Source of the DNA: Macrophomina tecta
Taxonomy: Eukaryota > Ascomycota > Dothideomycetes > Botryosphaeriales > Botryosphaeriaceae
NCBI GenBank assembly: GCA_024180945.1
Contig: JAKSGN010000007.1
Location: forward strand, 930,001 to 994,000
Direction: 5' to 3'
DNA: 64,000 nucleotides
Each line of letters opens with the position of its first letter. The first letter of the stretch is position 1. The position numbers and the translations under genes were made by a program. This document shows positions 1 through 9,701 of the stretch, one piece after another. Under the pieces are notes generated by a model that was not told the origin of the DNA, searched no databases, and saw only the letters and a list, made by a program, of their open reading frames with translations.

Positions 1-401
1 CAACCTATAGTGTACCACTAGCAAATACTGATGGAACATAAGCTCAGTCGTCACCTGATCTGTTTCACGATTTGTAATTATCAGGATAAAAGCTTCTCAT
101 GATTATAAGTGTAAACTAGGACAACCAACTATCAATTCATTCGTTTAATCCAAAGTCCCACCTCTTGCAACATCAATACATGATAGTGGGGAGGGTACAT
201 GAGGTGATGATGGTGACTTGGTGGTGTGATGCTAAAAGTATAAAACTGGTGGCTGAAAAGATACGAATGACGGCAATCCGTAACGGCAATGGTGGTGATG
301 GTTGACACCTTCTTAGCTACCTACTTTTTGGTTCAAGTCCGACAGCATCCACAACCTTAATCTTATTAAATGATGAGATCTTATTGACAAGTCAGGAGTG
401 T
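1..401. other. No gene recognised
   Basis: No convincing coding frame, RNA gene or transposon end was recognised here. Base composition is ordinary and not visibly RIP-mutated. The stretch ends at an inverted-repeat cluster. Confidence 0.5.
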
Positions 402-469
402 GTAGAGTGGGTAGCTCTACCCACCTCTCCTCTACTCTACCCGGGTAGAGTGGGTAGAGCTCCCTCTAC
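402..469. repeat. Nested inverted-repeat cluster
   Basis: The 12-mer TAGAGTGGGTAG occurs at 403-414 and 446-457, and its complement-like CTACCCAC and CTCTACCC lie between and beside the copies. This gives a hairpin (GTGGGTAG/CTACCCAC) and a perfect palindrome CTCTACCCGGGTAGAG at 435-450. The cluster sits exactly where the FunK1 fragment stops being kinase-like, so it may be a transposon end or excision scar. No matching second end was found. Confidence 0.6.
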
Positions 470-478
470 AATGCCCAA

Positions 479-668
479 GTATGGCGACTTGTCTCCATGG
501 CGATACGCCTTCCAGCAGGTCGTCGCCCGACCGACAACGCATGGGGGCCCGCGTGATTACTTCATCCAAAACAAGGCGCTCTGTTCTGTTGTTGCGCTTG
601 ATTTCGATCCACCGCTTGCCGCTCGCTTCTAAAATGGTCGGATCGAATCCGAGCTGCTCTTTATCCAT
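479..668 (-). pseudogene. FunK1-type protein kinase, N-terminal fragment with frameshift
   Basis: The minus strand starts with an ATG at 668 and reads MDKEQLGFDPTI, then an IEI.RN segment, then LVLDEVITRAP. This is the characteristic N-terminus of fungal FunK1 family kinases. After TRAP an extra base (near 543) shifts the frame; reading on in the next frame gives VGRATTCWKAYRHGD, the family continuation. Similarity ends near 479, at the inverted-repeat cluster, so the kinase core is missing. The fragment cannot be an active kinase. Its start codon abuts the NLR-type fragment on the other strand, with the two coding stretches meeting back to back around 668. Family recognition is from memory of the conserved N-terminal motifs; no search was run. 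Confidence 0.75.
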
Positions 669-1327
669 CAGCGGCAGATCTGCTCCCGCTGATGGTCATG
701 TTCGATAACCAAGGGATCCCCGAGCGGCTACTTTACGAAGGGAGAAGCCAGATACAGTTCAATGATGTGGTAGAACCACTTACGAGTTTCTCCCTCGTCC
801 GGCTGCAAGTACAAACGGAATCCTTCGAGATGCACAGTCTAGTGCAACTAGCAACAGTGAAGTGGCTAGAGCAAAACGAGAAATTAGGCACGTGGCGAAA
901 GAAGTCACTAGAGATTATTGCCATGGAATTTCCAAATGGAGACCACGAGTCATGGCCACTTTGCCAACTTCTTTTTCCGCACGTAAGAAAGGTTCTTAGA
1001 CACACTTCTAAAGGCCAGGACCGAACTTCGGATTGGAGAAATATTGCTCATAAGGCAGGGTGTTACATGCTGCATATAGGGGGCTACGGAGCAGCGGAAG
1101 AGCTTTTTAAGCAAGTGGTGGAGACGAGAAAGAGGGTGCTCGGGCAGGAGCATCCAGGTACGCTTACAGGTATGGCCAACCTCGCATGGACGCTTAGATC
1201 GCAGAATACTGTTGAGGCTATTCAGCTAATGCAAAGATGTAGCTGTTTACGAGAGGAATTCTTAGGAAAGAGCCATCCGGATACGATATCCTCGTAATCA
1301 ACACTAGAAGATTAGCGTTTAGCATAA
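668..1327 (+). pseudogene. NLR-type protein C-terminus with TPR repeats (truncated)
   Basis: Reading from 668 gives SAADLLPLM, FDNQGIPERLL, then an MHSLVQLATVKWLE segment, the usual region after the NB-ARC or NACHT module of fungal NLR-like proteins. It is followed by kinesin-light-chain-type TPRs: AEELFKQVVETRKRVLGQEH, and a last repeat with CLREEFLGKSHPDTISS. The nucleotide-binding part is absent. The first stop (TAA 1295-1297) and a second (TAG 1313-1315) look like C-to-T and G-to-A changes; beyond them the frame continues with STLED and RLA to a natural-looking TAA at 1325-1327. So it is both 5'-truncated and terminally mutated. Family proteins act in non-self recognition; this copy is a remnant. 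Confidence 0.72.
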
Positions 1328-1598
1328 GAGCAAGATCTCTCGGTTCGTAACCTGAATAGAGTAAATCAAATATCCAAAAAGACACTACCTAAAATTGTTA
1401 GGCAAAAATCTTGCCCAGTCTACAGATAGAAAGCCTAATAGGCCCTACACTATCGACACATAATTAAAAACTACAGCACTTCCTGTCAGTGAAGTTATCA
1501 TAGATCCTGACATGTTGCCGTTGCACGTAGAGCTACTACTCTACACATATCAAGTGCGTAGAAATACGCAAATGCTCTAATCTTAGATAGCTACTATT
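1328..1598. other. No gene recognised
   Basis: Spacer between the NLR-type remnant and the convergent Myb/SANT-like pseudogene. It holds no recognised feature. Confidence 0.4.
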
Positions 1599-2828
1599 CT
1601 ATGACTGACGAGACTTGCGCTGCAACGTCGAATACCGAGTGCGGACCGAGCCAGGCGTTCGCATCGGAAACTAACGGACTATCCAGCACCATAGCCTTCC
1701 GGCTTTAACCCATTGGCAAAGTGTACGGTCGTCTTCCTCAGACCAACGTTGATTTTTAGCCGAGAATTGCTCTTCTGACTCATCATCAGAGAGATTTATT
1801 ATATTCTCATCCGCGCTCGCATTCTCCAATTCTTGATTAGACAAGTCGTCTTCCGGACAAGTGCCCACAGGGAACACCTTGGGCTCAGTCCGCACTATTC
1901 CCGCCAACAGCCAATTCGTTGGGCCAAGTTACTTTACAATCACGTTATCCAGTCCATTAGGATTCTCGAGACAAGCTACGGGTCTATGGCCGTCTCCTAG
2001 ATATATAAGGGCTTAAACGCTGGCCAAATCAGGAAGAATGCAAAACAGAAAAGAAAGGTCCGGAGATATCGATTATATACACAAATCTCTTGCGGCTTTC
2101 CATGTAGCTCGTTGAGATGCATCGGCAGACGGAGTTTACATCGCAGCCAGGCGACTAAGAGACGTTTTCGACGCGCTTAACCCTTTTAGGACCAGCGACC
2201 CGTATATCGCGCGCCCAAACCGCCCATCAGCGCATTCTTCTAGGGCCATAGTACGGCTTACAGATTCTTCTAGACGAAGTATTCTACCAGAATTACGAAT
2301 CTTGCGGCACTCCTAAAAGGCTTATTAAACCTGTGGCTCTCGCCCTGGCGTCTGCAGGTTGTTGGTCTTTTGCCGAGAGACTTTGAAAACTATATCGCGT
2401 GACTGCGTTCGATGGATAAAAACACCTCTTACAAGAGACCCGACGCTACTTCGGCCCTTTCTACGTTCTCTAGGTCTTCTATCGATGGCGAAGGAGACCG
2501 GCTCGCTGCGATCGAGTAGATAATCTTTCTCACCACGCATACAACGTCCTTGCACTTGTACAGTGCCTTCGGACGTAGCAGAGTCCGGGCTAGCGGATAG
2601 CAAAGACGAAGGCTCGACGCTTCTCTCTACATAAGAGCGTTTTCTGCGCTTTCTAAACCTTTGGCTAGAATAGTATAGAGAACTAACGTCGGATGTGTCC
2701 GCGTCAAGGTCGCTTTGGCTCAACGATCTGCTACGGCTGCTCCCTCCCGAGCGCGGCGATAGAGCAGGATCGTGTGTCTCAATCGGGGCGTCGAATAGAT
2801 AGTCAAACTCAGCTCCATCACTCTCCAT
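1599..2828 (-). pseudogene. RIP-type pseudogene with C-terminal Myb/SANT-like domain
   Basis: One minus-strand frame runs from the ATG at 2828 to a TAG at 1599-1601, about 410 codons. It is broken only by stops that C-to-T or G-to-A changes would make. The N-terminal ~165 residues are rich in Ser, Arg and Asp and look disordered. Near the C-terminus there is an acidic NLSDDESEEQ stretch, then RWSEEDDRTL, WVKAG, then (through one TAG) F.MRTPGSVRTRYSTL. The Trp/acidic start, RTP-S-VR-R helix and spacing fit a Myb/SANT DNA-binding domain, so a nuclear role is likely for the parent gene. The bracketing segment VIVKQLGPTNWLLAGIV is well conserved in character but I cannot name the family. An upstream open frame (2829-3390) may be the true 5' part. 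Confidence 0.6.
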
Positions 2829-3390
2829 TAGACGGGGGGATGGAGCTTTTTACTATAATTCAGGGATTCGCTAAGTAGACGACGGATTTCCGCTCCGCTA
2901 CCGATCGTCTGGATTCTCAGAACATATTAGTCACTAATGACCTCCCATGTTCTGCGACGAAATTGTTATGCAGTTTCCGTACCTTAAGCTGCAGTTTCTT
3001 CGCTAGCATTAGATAACACTCGTCCTTCAGCAAAGGCATCAACCGTTACACCTCTCCCGCATTCAACCTGGTCTGCTGCACCTAAGGCTTGTCAAAATAT
3101 ATCGCCTTGATCGTTGAGCTGCTCCATAACAAACCGTGAGTCTCGAAGCATGTGTCATCGGCCATGGCCGTCGTTGGTCCTCTCGAGACCGATCCAGACG
3201 GCTCTATAGTCTCTCGTGGTGCATTAGTCGCCACAGAGTTGACTAAAGAAGCCTCGACGCCGGTCGCTTCATCATCTCCAGTAGCTCGCGCCGGGACGGA
3301 CTTGTGAATTGTCTTAGGCCCGCTGTAGTGCACGAACCTAACCGGACTTTGAGTGCGTGGCGGAAAGAAGAGTGTAGAAGAAGTCGCCAT
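2829..3390 (-). pseudogene. Possible 5' part of the Myb/SANT-like pseudogene
   Basis: A minus-strand frame starts at an ATG at 3390 (MATSSTLFFPPRTQSPV) and stays open, apart from three or four stops, to about 2830. It includes a helical stretch CYLMLAKKLQLKVRKLHNNF. It is in a different frame from the downstream 1599-2828 frame, so joining them needs an intron or an indel near 2830-2880. One stop is TGA, which would come from CGA. A competing open frame at 3243-3539 on the same strand overlaps it, so the exact coding frame is uncertain. No family was recognised. Confidence 0.35.
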
Positions 3391-4199
3391 TTTTCTAATA
3401 ATATTCTTCTGGCCTCCGGTACAGCGCGGTAAATCGCGTCCTTAAATAGGCCTCGTCCTCGAGCGAGCACAGGCGACAGCGCCCTTAGCAGCACCATTTT
3501 TCCATCCTCTTTCACATGCTCATCTATTCGGCCTTTCAACTGCCGCCCCTTCCAGTTCGTGATCCCTGGAGCTGCATAAATGCCGCAATAGCTAACGTAC
3601 GTGGCTCAGACTCATGAGCCACCAGATTATCGGGTCCAAAAGGTCCCTCCAAATCGGATGGCCGCGGACTGTTCTCTACCAACACGATCACAACCGTGCC
3701 GCATAAGACACCGCCCCTAGTCATACAGTCAGATGGACGAAAAAATTGGTCGCCTACGAACCGAAATAATACCTAGGAGATGTAAGGCACCAACACTGTA
3801 ACCGTGCGCAATGATCATCGTCAACCGTCGGGAGAAGTACAACGTGATGACGAAAGGTGCAACAGAGCATCAAATCCGACGTCTAGAATACAATCTTCTT
3901 AGGAGCATACAGCTAAGATAGATCCTCGAAGGCAACAGAAAACCTAAGATAGTAAGATAATACAGCGTTATCCTCAATCCCTCGGGCTACAGTCCAGCCA
4001 AGGAATTCCATTTTTCGCGCAGGCTGTTCGACTCGATGCAGAAACCGGCAAGGCTCATACCGGCATCTAGACATAGTCTCCTAAGCACAGCCCCCCTTTT
4101 CTCCCCCGATTAATACTTCCCTTAGAGGCAGGTGACATTAAAAGGACCGGCCGCTCGAATAATTCTAATAACTTTAGCGCATGTAGTAATCCTACTGTC
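3391..4199. other. No supported gene
   Basis: Short overlapping open frames exist on the minus strand (for example 3536-3724), but none has a recognisable domain or consistent frame. The region is mildly rich in TA, consistent with old mutation. Confidence 0.35.
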
Positions 4200-4690
4200 T
4201 CGGCCGTTTCCTACATAAAGGCTGTGCAGAAAAAAGTTTCTAAAGGCTAAGAGAAGGCTAACGACATTTTAAGAACGCTAAATTACTATAAATAGTCAGC
4301 GATCATGCTGCAAGCGGCTAAGAAGCTAAAAAGTACCCGGACGACATTAATATGACTGTGACGATAATAAGAGTCAATGCAGATCAGAAACGACAGAAAT
4401 TAGCTCACTAACACGCCATATAATCCGATATAAGCTCTGGAACGATCCCTACCGTGGAAAGAGGCATCGTGGCTCCTTCCTGGCGAATTATTCGACAGAC
4501 TCGAGGCAGAATTGCGGCTCGTTAACCCAAAATCAGCAATTCTGCCCAGGAACTAAGGGCAAGAAGGCCAAGAGCGAGGGAAAGTAAGGCTACAGCGGGC
4601 GTGCGAAGATTTGGAAGGAATTAACTACTAAACGGCGCGGCGAAGCGCTAGACGAGGATAGAGCGTCGTGGCGGTCTAAAGGATCGGGGA
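4200..4690 (+). pseudogene. Decayed coding-like stretch, unknown
   Basis: The plus strand reads in one frame through segments such as KAVQKKVSKG, SAIMLQAAKKLKSTRT and WLLPGELFDRLEAELRLVN, interrupted by TAA/TAG codons that fit CAG or TGG losses. The Lys- and Leu-rich helical character looks like a former protein. The family is not recognised, and chance open frames cannot be excluded. Confidence 0.25.
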
Positions 4691-5089
4691 GTTGCAGAAA
4701 ATGCCTTAGTGAGCGGCCTTGAAAGCGCAGGGGGGGGTCGGGGTCGCAGCGGCACGGTCGTCGTAGTAGAAGAAGGTGGTGGACGGGATCGTTAAAACAG
4801 CGAGGGAAGGCCGCCTTTTTATGCTGCGCGGTCGTGATGGGGTCTTGGCACCGACAAGGGTGGCCAATCGAAGGCGCCTTTCCACGAAGGGTGCCCTCAA
4901 CTTCCTAATGCGTGTGGGCCGTCCGCACATTAACTAGATTAAGATAAGCTAGCTAGTAATCTACTATAATCTAACTAAATACCCTATATATATAGACTAT
5001 ACTTATTTATAGTAGATAGAACCCTCGTAGTTAACTTATTAATTAATTTATATTTTAATCTTATATATAAAATCTTTTCTATCTATCGT

Positions 5090-5254
5090 AATGGCTTCTA
5101 GAAAGCCTAAGCTACTTAATAATATACCTAATCTTTCTAGAAAGAGTAATAGTATAATACTATTACTATTTTCTAAACTTATTAAAAAGTAATATTTTAT
5201 TTAATAAGATTTAATTTTAGAGCCTTTCTCTTCTTATAAAAATAGTAGTTAAAG
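5090..5254 (-). mobile_element. Gypsy-B-like remnant, leader and gag start
   Basis: Read on the minus strand, this stretch matches the leader of the full gypsy element B just after its 5' LTR (53278-53390). Shared features are the TTAACCACCATCCTTATAAG-like region and, further in, the TTTAGAAAACAGCAATAG-like stretch, here with the C/G positions turned to T/A. It is heavily RIP-mutated and truncated on its left. Its LTR lies to the right, split by the LTR-M insertion. Confidence 0.55.
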
Positions 5255-5266
5255 AATAATAAGTAG

Positions 5267-6420
5267 TATAAAGTACTAAGACTTAAATAGAGAATTACTA
5301 AGCTATATTATAAATAATAAAGCCTAGTAAGTAGTTAGAAGAAGATAATTCTCTAAGAAAAAAATAAATAAAAGATTTAATAAAGAAGAATAAAAAAGAA
5401 GATAAAAATAAAAAATAAAACTTTTATTAGCTTATATTTTATATATAAATATTACGTATCTTAAAGAGTAAAACTATAGTACTATCTAGAGCTTTTTATA
5501 TATACTTATTTCTTATATAAGTAGATTATTCTAGATATACTATATTAGAAATCTAATAAGGGTAATTTATAAAAAAAAAAATTCTAATTCTAATTTTTAT
5601 TTATTTTATATAATTTTTATATTATAATAACTTGTTAAATATTAATAAGTAAGCTTATATAAGCATAGCTTATTAATATATTACCTTAGGTATTAGAATA
5701 CTACTTAAGGTATATAACGAATATACCTCGGAGTTATAGCAGTGGCAAACTGCGGTGGTAAACCACGGTAGCAAACTGAGGTGGCAAAATTTGCCACTCC
5801 ACTTCACTGACTAATAACTAAACGGGTATAGCCCCTACTAAAATTCCTTTTATACATTATAAAAGTTCAATCATTTCCAGTTATTACGATATAAAAATTA
5901 TGTAAAACGGATAAGGATTGGGGCTAGAATCTTATTTATAAATCACCCTCGTTGGATTTCTAATACAGTATATCTAGAAGGATCTACTTATAAGGAATAA
6001 GTGTACATAAGGAGCTCTAGATAGCACCGTAGTTTCGTTCTTTTGAGACGCGCAATACTAATAAACGGGATATAAGCTAATAAAAGCTTTACTCTATCTT
6101 TTACCTCCCTTCTTGTCTTTCTTTATTAAATCTCCTACCTACTTCTCTCTTAGAGAGTTATCTCCTTCCGACTGCTTACTAGGCTGTATTATTTATAATA
6201 TAGCTTAGTAATCCTCCACCCAAGCCTTAGCGCTTTATAAGTAGGGGCTATACCTATTTAGTTATTAGTTAGTAAAGTAGGATAGTATATTTTACTACTA
6301 TAGTTTGCCATCGCTATAACTCCTAGATATATTTATTTTATACCTTAGATAGTATTCTAATACCTAAGGTAATATATTAATAAGCTATACTTATATAAGC
6401 TTACTTATTAATATTTAATA
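5267..6420 (-). mobile_element. LTR-M copy 0 (reverse), interrupted by LTR-M copy 1
   Basis: The two outer parts, 5267-5632 and 6240-6420, together make a reverse copy of the ~607-bp LTR defined best at 50170-50778. The first part starts TATAAAGTACTAAG (TGTAAAGCGCTAAG in the better copy) and the last ends ATTAATATTTAATA. About 50 bp is missing where the second copy is inserted. The flanks AGTAG (5262-5266) and AGAGG (6421-6425) fit a mutated AGCGG target duplication inside a gypsy-B-type LTR. The apparent long terminal inverted repeats of the composite come from this head-to-head nesting. Confidence 0.6.
5633..6239 (+). mobile_element. LTR-M copy 1 (solo, nested)
   Basis: Starts TGTTAAATATTAATAAG and ends AGCGCTTTATA (CA mutated to TA). 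Compared with the intact copy at 50170-50778 it is colinear over its whole length. Near its 5' end it has an imperfect palindrome around ACCTTAGGTATTAGAATACT and four GTGGCAAACTG-like units. No internal retrotransposon genes are present, so it is a solo LTR. No clear 5-bp duplication remains because the flanking copy is deleted at the junction. Confidence 0.6.
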
Positions 6421-6851
6421 AGAGGGCCTCTATCTCTAAAAATCTAAATACTAAAGAGAAAGAAAACCTATTAAAGAATTTTCTTAAGTAAATATAAGAA
6501 AAGAGTAAAAGTAAATTAAATATATAATAAAACTAAGTACTATATATAAAGATTATATTACTAATAAAGTCTAAATTCTATTATTAAAGTTAACTATAGA
6601 GGTTAAAGCTATCTAAGAAGTATAGTTTATATATAAGTAAAAAAGTATATATAATCTAGTATAGCCGTCTATCGCCGTAGTTTTTATAGGCGATAGTAGC
6701 CCTATATCACCCGGACTCTTATAGACGATAGGTAGGTTAGATGGGTTAGTTATATACTTATAGTCACGTGGTAACTCTCCCTGCCTAATACTTCCTAATT
6801 TTCTTTCTTTTCGACTTTTCTTATCTCTACTGTGGAGGCTGCGCCGTAACA
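6421..6851 (-). mobile_element. Gypsy-B-family LTR (reverse), split by LTR-M
   Basis: The reverse complement reads from TGTTACGGCGCAGCC (right end, 6837-6851) to the GGCAGAGGCC-like motif at the left, as in the element B LTRs (52809-53277, 60076-60544). A dozen bases of its left end lie on the other side of LTR-M copy 0 (about 5255-5266). The right end keeps unmutated CG and CA dinucleotides while the rest is RIP-mutated. Confidence 0.65.
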
Positions 6852-7056
6852 AGAGACTAAGAGGGTAGCTCAGCAGGCAGAGAAAGTAGGGCAACTAGGC
6901 ACACAACGAGCACTGCTAACATGCAGCAACTGCCATAAAAAAGGATATAAAAGAACTCAGTGTCCTCTGCAATAGCTAGCAGCTTTTGTATGTATCTACT
7001 ACTCAAAAAAGCCGTCGCGATTTTGGTGGGGTAACCGGATGAGTGGTAGAACACGT
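6852..7056 (+). mobile_element. pogo element P0, 3' end with transposase tail and TIR
   Basis: The plus strand reads TKRVAQQAEKVGQ, then CSNCHKKGYKRTQC and a stop near 6975. This is a CX2CX4(H>Y)X4C zinc knuckle, the same C-terminal module as in the transposases of P1 and P2. Downstream the sequence ends ...GGTAGAACACGT followed by TA (7057-7058), the ACGT-tipped inverted repeat seen in P1-P3. The 5' part of the element is missing beyond the LTR at 6851. So this is a truncated fourth pogo-like copy, with the knuckle His changed to Tyr (CAT to TAT). Confidence 0.65.
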
Positions 7057-7058
7057 TA

Positions 7059-7384
7059 AATGAGATTTATTATAACTTCGTGACTCGAATTACGGAATTA
7101 TCCGCCGATGATGCATCCGCTGATGCCTCCACATTCCGCGTGCATAAGGCAGGATAGCCCATTCCCCGCAACCCAACCTAATGCTAGTTTACCGACGTTT
7201 TTGAGGCTTGCGCAGTACGAACTAATTCTAGCTAGTGCCCAACCAAGGCAAGCAATCGGCTTCCATCCCGGAGTTAGGGGCAGTTCAGCTGTTGCCGATC
7301 CGAACGCCAGATCCGTCGAGCTGATGTTCCTCAAATCTCTCATCGGTAGCATTAATTATTCAGGGTCAAGCTACTATCCAGATC
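7059..7384. other. No supported gene; overlapping open frames
   Basis: Opposed open frames cover 7098-7401 on both strands, with no recognisable domain, and they are cut by the MITE at 7387. Composition is ordinary. I cannot assign a function. Confidence 0.35.
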
Positions 7385-7386
7385 TA

Positions 7387-7614
7387 CCACACGGGTTTTA
7401 AAAGTATTTTGTTTTCGCGCTAGCTAGGGGGTAATTAGGCCGTCCACTCTGAGATGCCTACACACAGCTAATTTACTGGTACAACAACATAGATCTTAGG
7501 AATACAGGTGTAATTCTTATTGTTCCAGGCCCTAAAGCTATTTTAGCGGTTGGAGCAGGGGCTTAGTAGCCCCGCACGTTAGCGCGAAAACAAAATACTT
7601 TTGAAACCCTGTGG
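7387..7614. mobile_element. 228-bp MITE with TA target duplication
   Basis: The left end (7387-7424, CCACACGGGTTTTAAAAG...) and the right end (7577-7614, ...CTTTTGAAACCCTGTGG) are inverted copies sharing the block AGTATTTTGTTTTCGCGC. The element is flanked by TA at 7385-7386 and 7615-7616, as for Tc1/mariner-type elements. There is no coding capacity. The left TIR differs from the right by changes that include C to T and one extra C. Confidence 0.7.
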
Positions 7615-7616
7615 TA

Positions 7617-8340
7617 CTGTCTAGGCTGTGGCTTACGCTAGCAACCCGCTTATCAGAGGACTCTGTAAGCTGTTCTGGACAGAGTTTATAATCTTTCTTC
7701 TCCGCATCCAGCGGGCTGTATTGGCACTGCTATGTCTTAGTCATGGGTGTTGAAACCGTTGCAGAATAGACGCTGATACTTAAGGAGTGCGAATGCGAAA
7801 TTTCTCCCTTTGCGCGATTCAAGTCTCTACATCAGTTCCAATAATTGGTAACGTTATTAGATTGACCATATGGCCTGTTGTTCGTGTCGACGGAAGTTTC
7901 CGTACCGCTAAAATTGCGGTGGTGGTGGTTAAGTGTTATAAGGGGGGGTGCGGGTACTAGCGCGCGCCACTGCGCTGAAGAATCTAGTATGAGGATATAT
8001 GAGAATTAGCAGTTGTCCATACAAAATTTATCAGTGCAGTGGCGTGCGCTACCTATCCGTTAATAACCCCCCTAAGGGTTCCAAGTCATGCACCCCAGAT
8101 CTCGCTATGCATTCTGAATCTCGCGAAAGCCCAAAATCGGATGTCAATGTCAAGGCCAATGAAACCCCTCCAGGCAATCGCACGATCCCTGCACAAAGAT
8201 TTCCCACGGCAGGAAGCTGATTTCGCAGAGACACTCCTGCAGCCATGGGCTGAGTAACGACTCATGGCTGATCCAATTATCGGTCAGTGTATCGATTTGA
8301 ATTCTCAACATGTGAACTCTTCAGAAGCCACCTTCTCCCT
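7617..8340. other. No gene recognised
   Basis: This normal-composition spacer contains short open frames (7999-8257) on both strands with no domain signal. It probably includes the upstream region of the rhodopsin-like gene. Confidence 0.35.
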
Positions 8341-8350
8341 CTAAATAGAG

Positions 8351-8474
8351 CCAATCTTGTTGCCGTACATGTGCTAACTAGCTGATAAGAGGCTCGCAAG
8401 TCACGCAAGCCTTACCAACTGAAGCTCTCCATGTTTACTGTCTTCATTCCTTTCCCTCGTTCCTATATTATACA
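8351..8474 (+). promoter_or_regulatory. Possible promoter of the rhodopsin-like gene
   Basis: A CCAAT box at 8351-8355 and a TATATTATAC stretch near 8464 precede the start codon at 8501. These are weak consensus matches only. Confidence 0.25.
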
Positions 8475-8500
8475 CAAAAGTTGCTCGCTTATTCACACAC

Positions 8501-9593
8501 ATGGGCTCCAGACACAACCCTCACGGCGACGAGGCCGTGAGTATTTCCATCGGATTTACCGTAGCTGGGAACCTCGTCGTTCTCCTCCGCCTTTACTGTC
8601 GAATATTCCTTGTCCGTTTTCTAGGGACCGAAGACTGGTGCATTACGGTTGCCATGCTTTGCTCAACTGCCTTTACAATTCTCGTTAAAGTCCAAGCTGA
8701 TGCTGGGCTAGGAGTGCACGAATGGGAATTGACGCAAGAAGAGCTTCTCAAACCGCTCAAGGTTAGATGATCAGACCGCACTGGCGATTACCGTGGGAAG
8801 TCGTTATTAATAGGCCTAGGCTTTTTACGCGAGTCTTATATTTTACAACATGACCTTTGCATTCGTAAAGGCCTCATTTCTATTCCAATATAACCGCCTA
8901 TTCGTCGGAAATAGAACACGCAGGACTATCTACATCGTCGGTGCGATCATACTACTTTTTAGCATAGAGACCGTCGTCGTCTCAGTGTTCATGTGTGTAC
9001 CGATTAAAAAGTTCTGGGTCCCGTCACTCCCGGGCTTCTGCGTTGACAAGAGGGCTCTGTGGTTCACAAACTCATCACTGCACATCGTCACCGATATTAC
9101 CATCATTATACTTCCTATGCCTGACCTCAGGCACTTGAACCTACCCCGGCGCCAGAAAATCGCGCTCTTACTCGTCTTTGCTTTCGGCTTCTTCGCTTGC
9201 GTAACAAGCATCATCCGCCTAAACACACTTATCGAGGTCAGCAGCGGCAAGGATCTAACGCACGATAATGCCAAAACCGCGACGTGGAGTGTTGGGGAGC
9301 TGAACATAAGTCTAATTTGCGCATGTTTGCCGGTTCTTCGTCCGCTTTTGGCTCACCTTGTACCGCAACTCCTGCACACATCAACTCGTTCGCGCAGTGA
9401 AGGCCCGATAGAGTTATCTCGACCGAGCCGGCGGACAGTAACTACGAACGAACGGACGTCCCATTCTGAACTGAAGTCGACTGACGACTACGACACGAAT
9501 CAAGCATTCAGAATGGCAAGCGATGATCAACTTCCACTAAGTAAATGTTGGACTACCGAGAGGTCCATGGAAGGAGATGAAGGATCCTGTTAG
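8501..9593 (+). CDS. Fungal rhodopsin-like (SAT5/PTH11-type) integral membrane protein
   Basis: Two exons, 8501-8761 and 8820-9593, encode 344 residues. The intron 8762-8819 (58 bp, GTTAGA...CCTAG) is phase 0 and restores the family segment KPLKAFYASLIFYNMTFA. Exon 1 has the N-terminal helix GFTVAGNLVVLLRLYCRIF and EDWCITVAM; exon 2 has LFQYNRLF, a Cys-containing loop VPIKKFW...FCVDKR, DITIIILPMPDLRHLNLP, and the late AKTATWSVGELNISLICACLP segment. About seven membrane helices are visible, followed by a polar tail of roughly 80 residues. Members of the fungal rhodopsin-fold domain family include PTH11-like receptor candidates, but the ligand is unknown. The frame has no RIP stops and is the only ordinary intact host gene in the window, ending about 100 bp before the AT-rich block. 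Confidence 0.85.
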
Positions 9594-9701
9594 AAGAAGT
9601 GTAGTGACGGCTTAATCAATGATAAAAGAATCAATTGGAATGAGTTAGCATGGTGTTCGAGGAGGGCGGCCGTGGACTGGCCTTAAAAGAAATAATAAAA
9701 T

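Noticed and set aside
4706..4930. 74-codon minus-strand frame
   Set aside because: Low-complexity basic sequence, no domain, no homologous frame recognised.
5633..6420. A ~790-bp transposon with ~180-bp terminal inverted repeats
   Set aside because: The copy at 50170-50778 has TG...CA ends and a CTTCT duplication, so the unit is a solo LTR; the inverted ends come from two nested copies in opposite orientation.
7098..7401. Opposed 84- and 97-codon frames
   Set aside because: Both strands are open over the same bases, with no domain on either, and the MITE end lies inside one of them.
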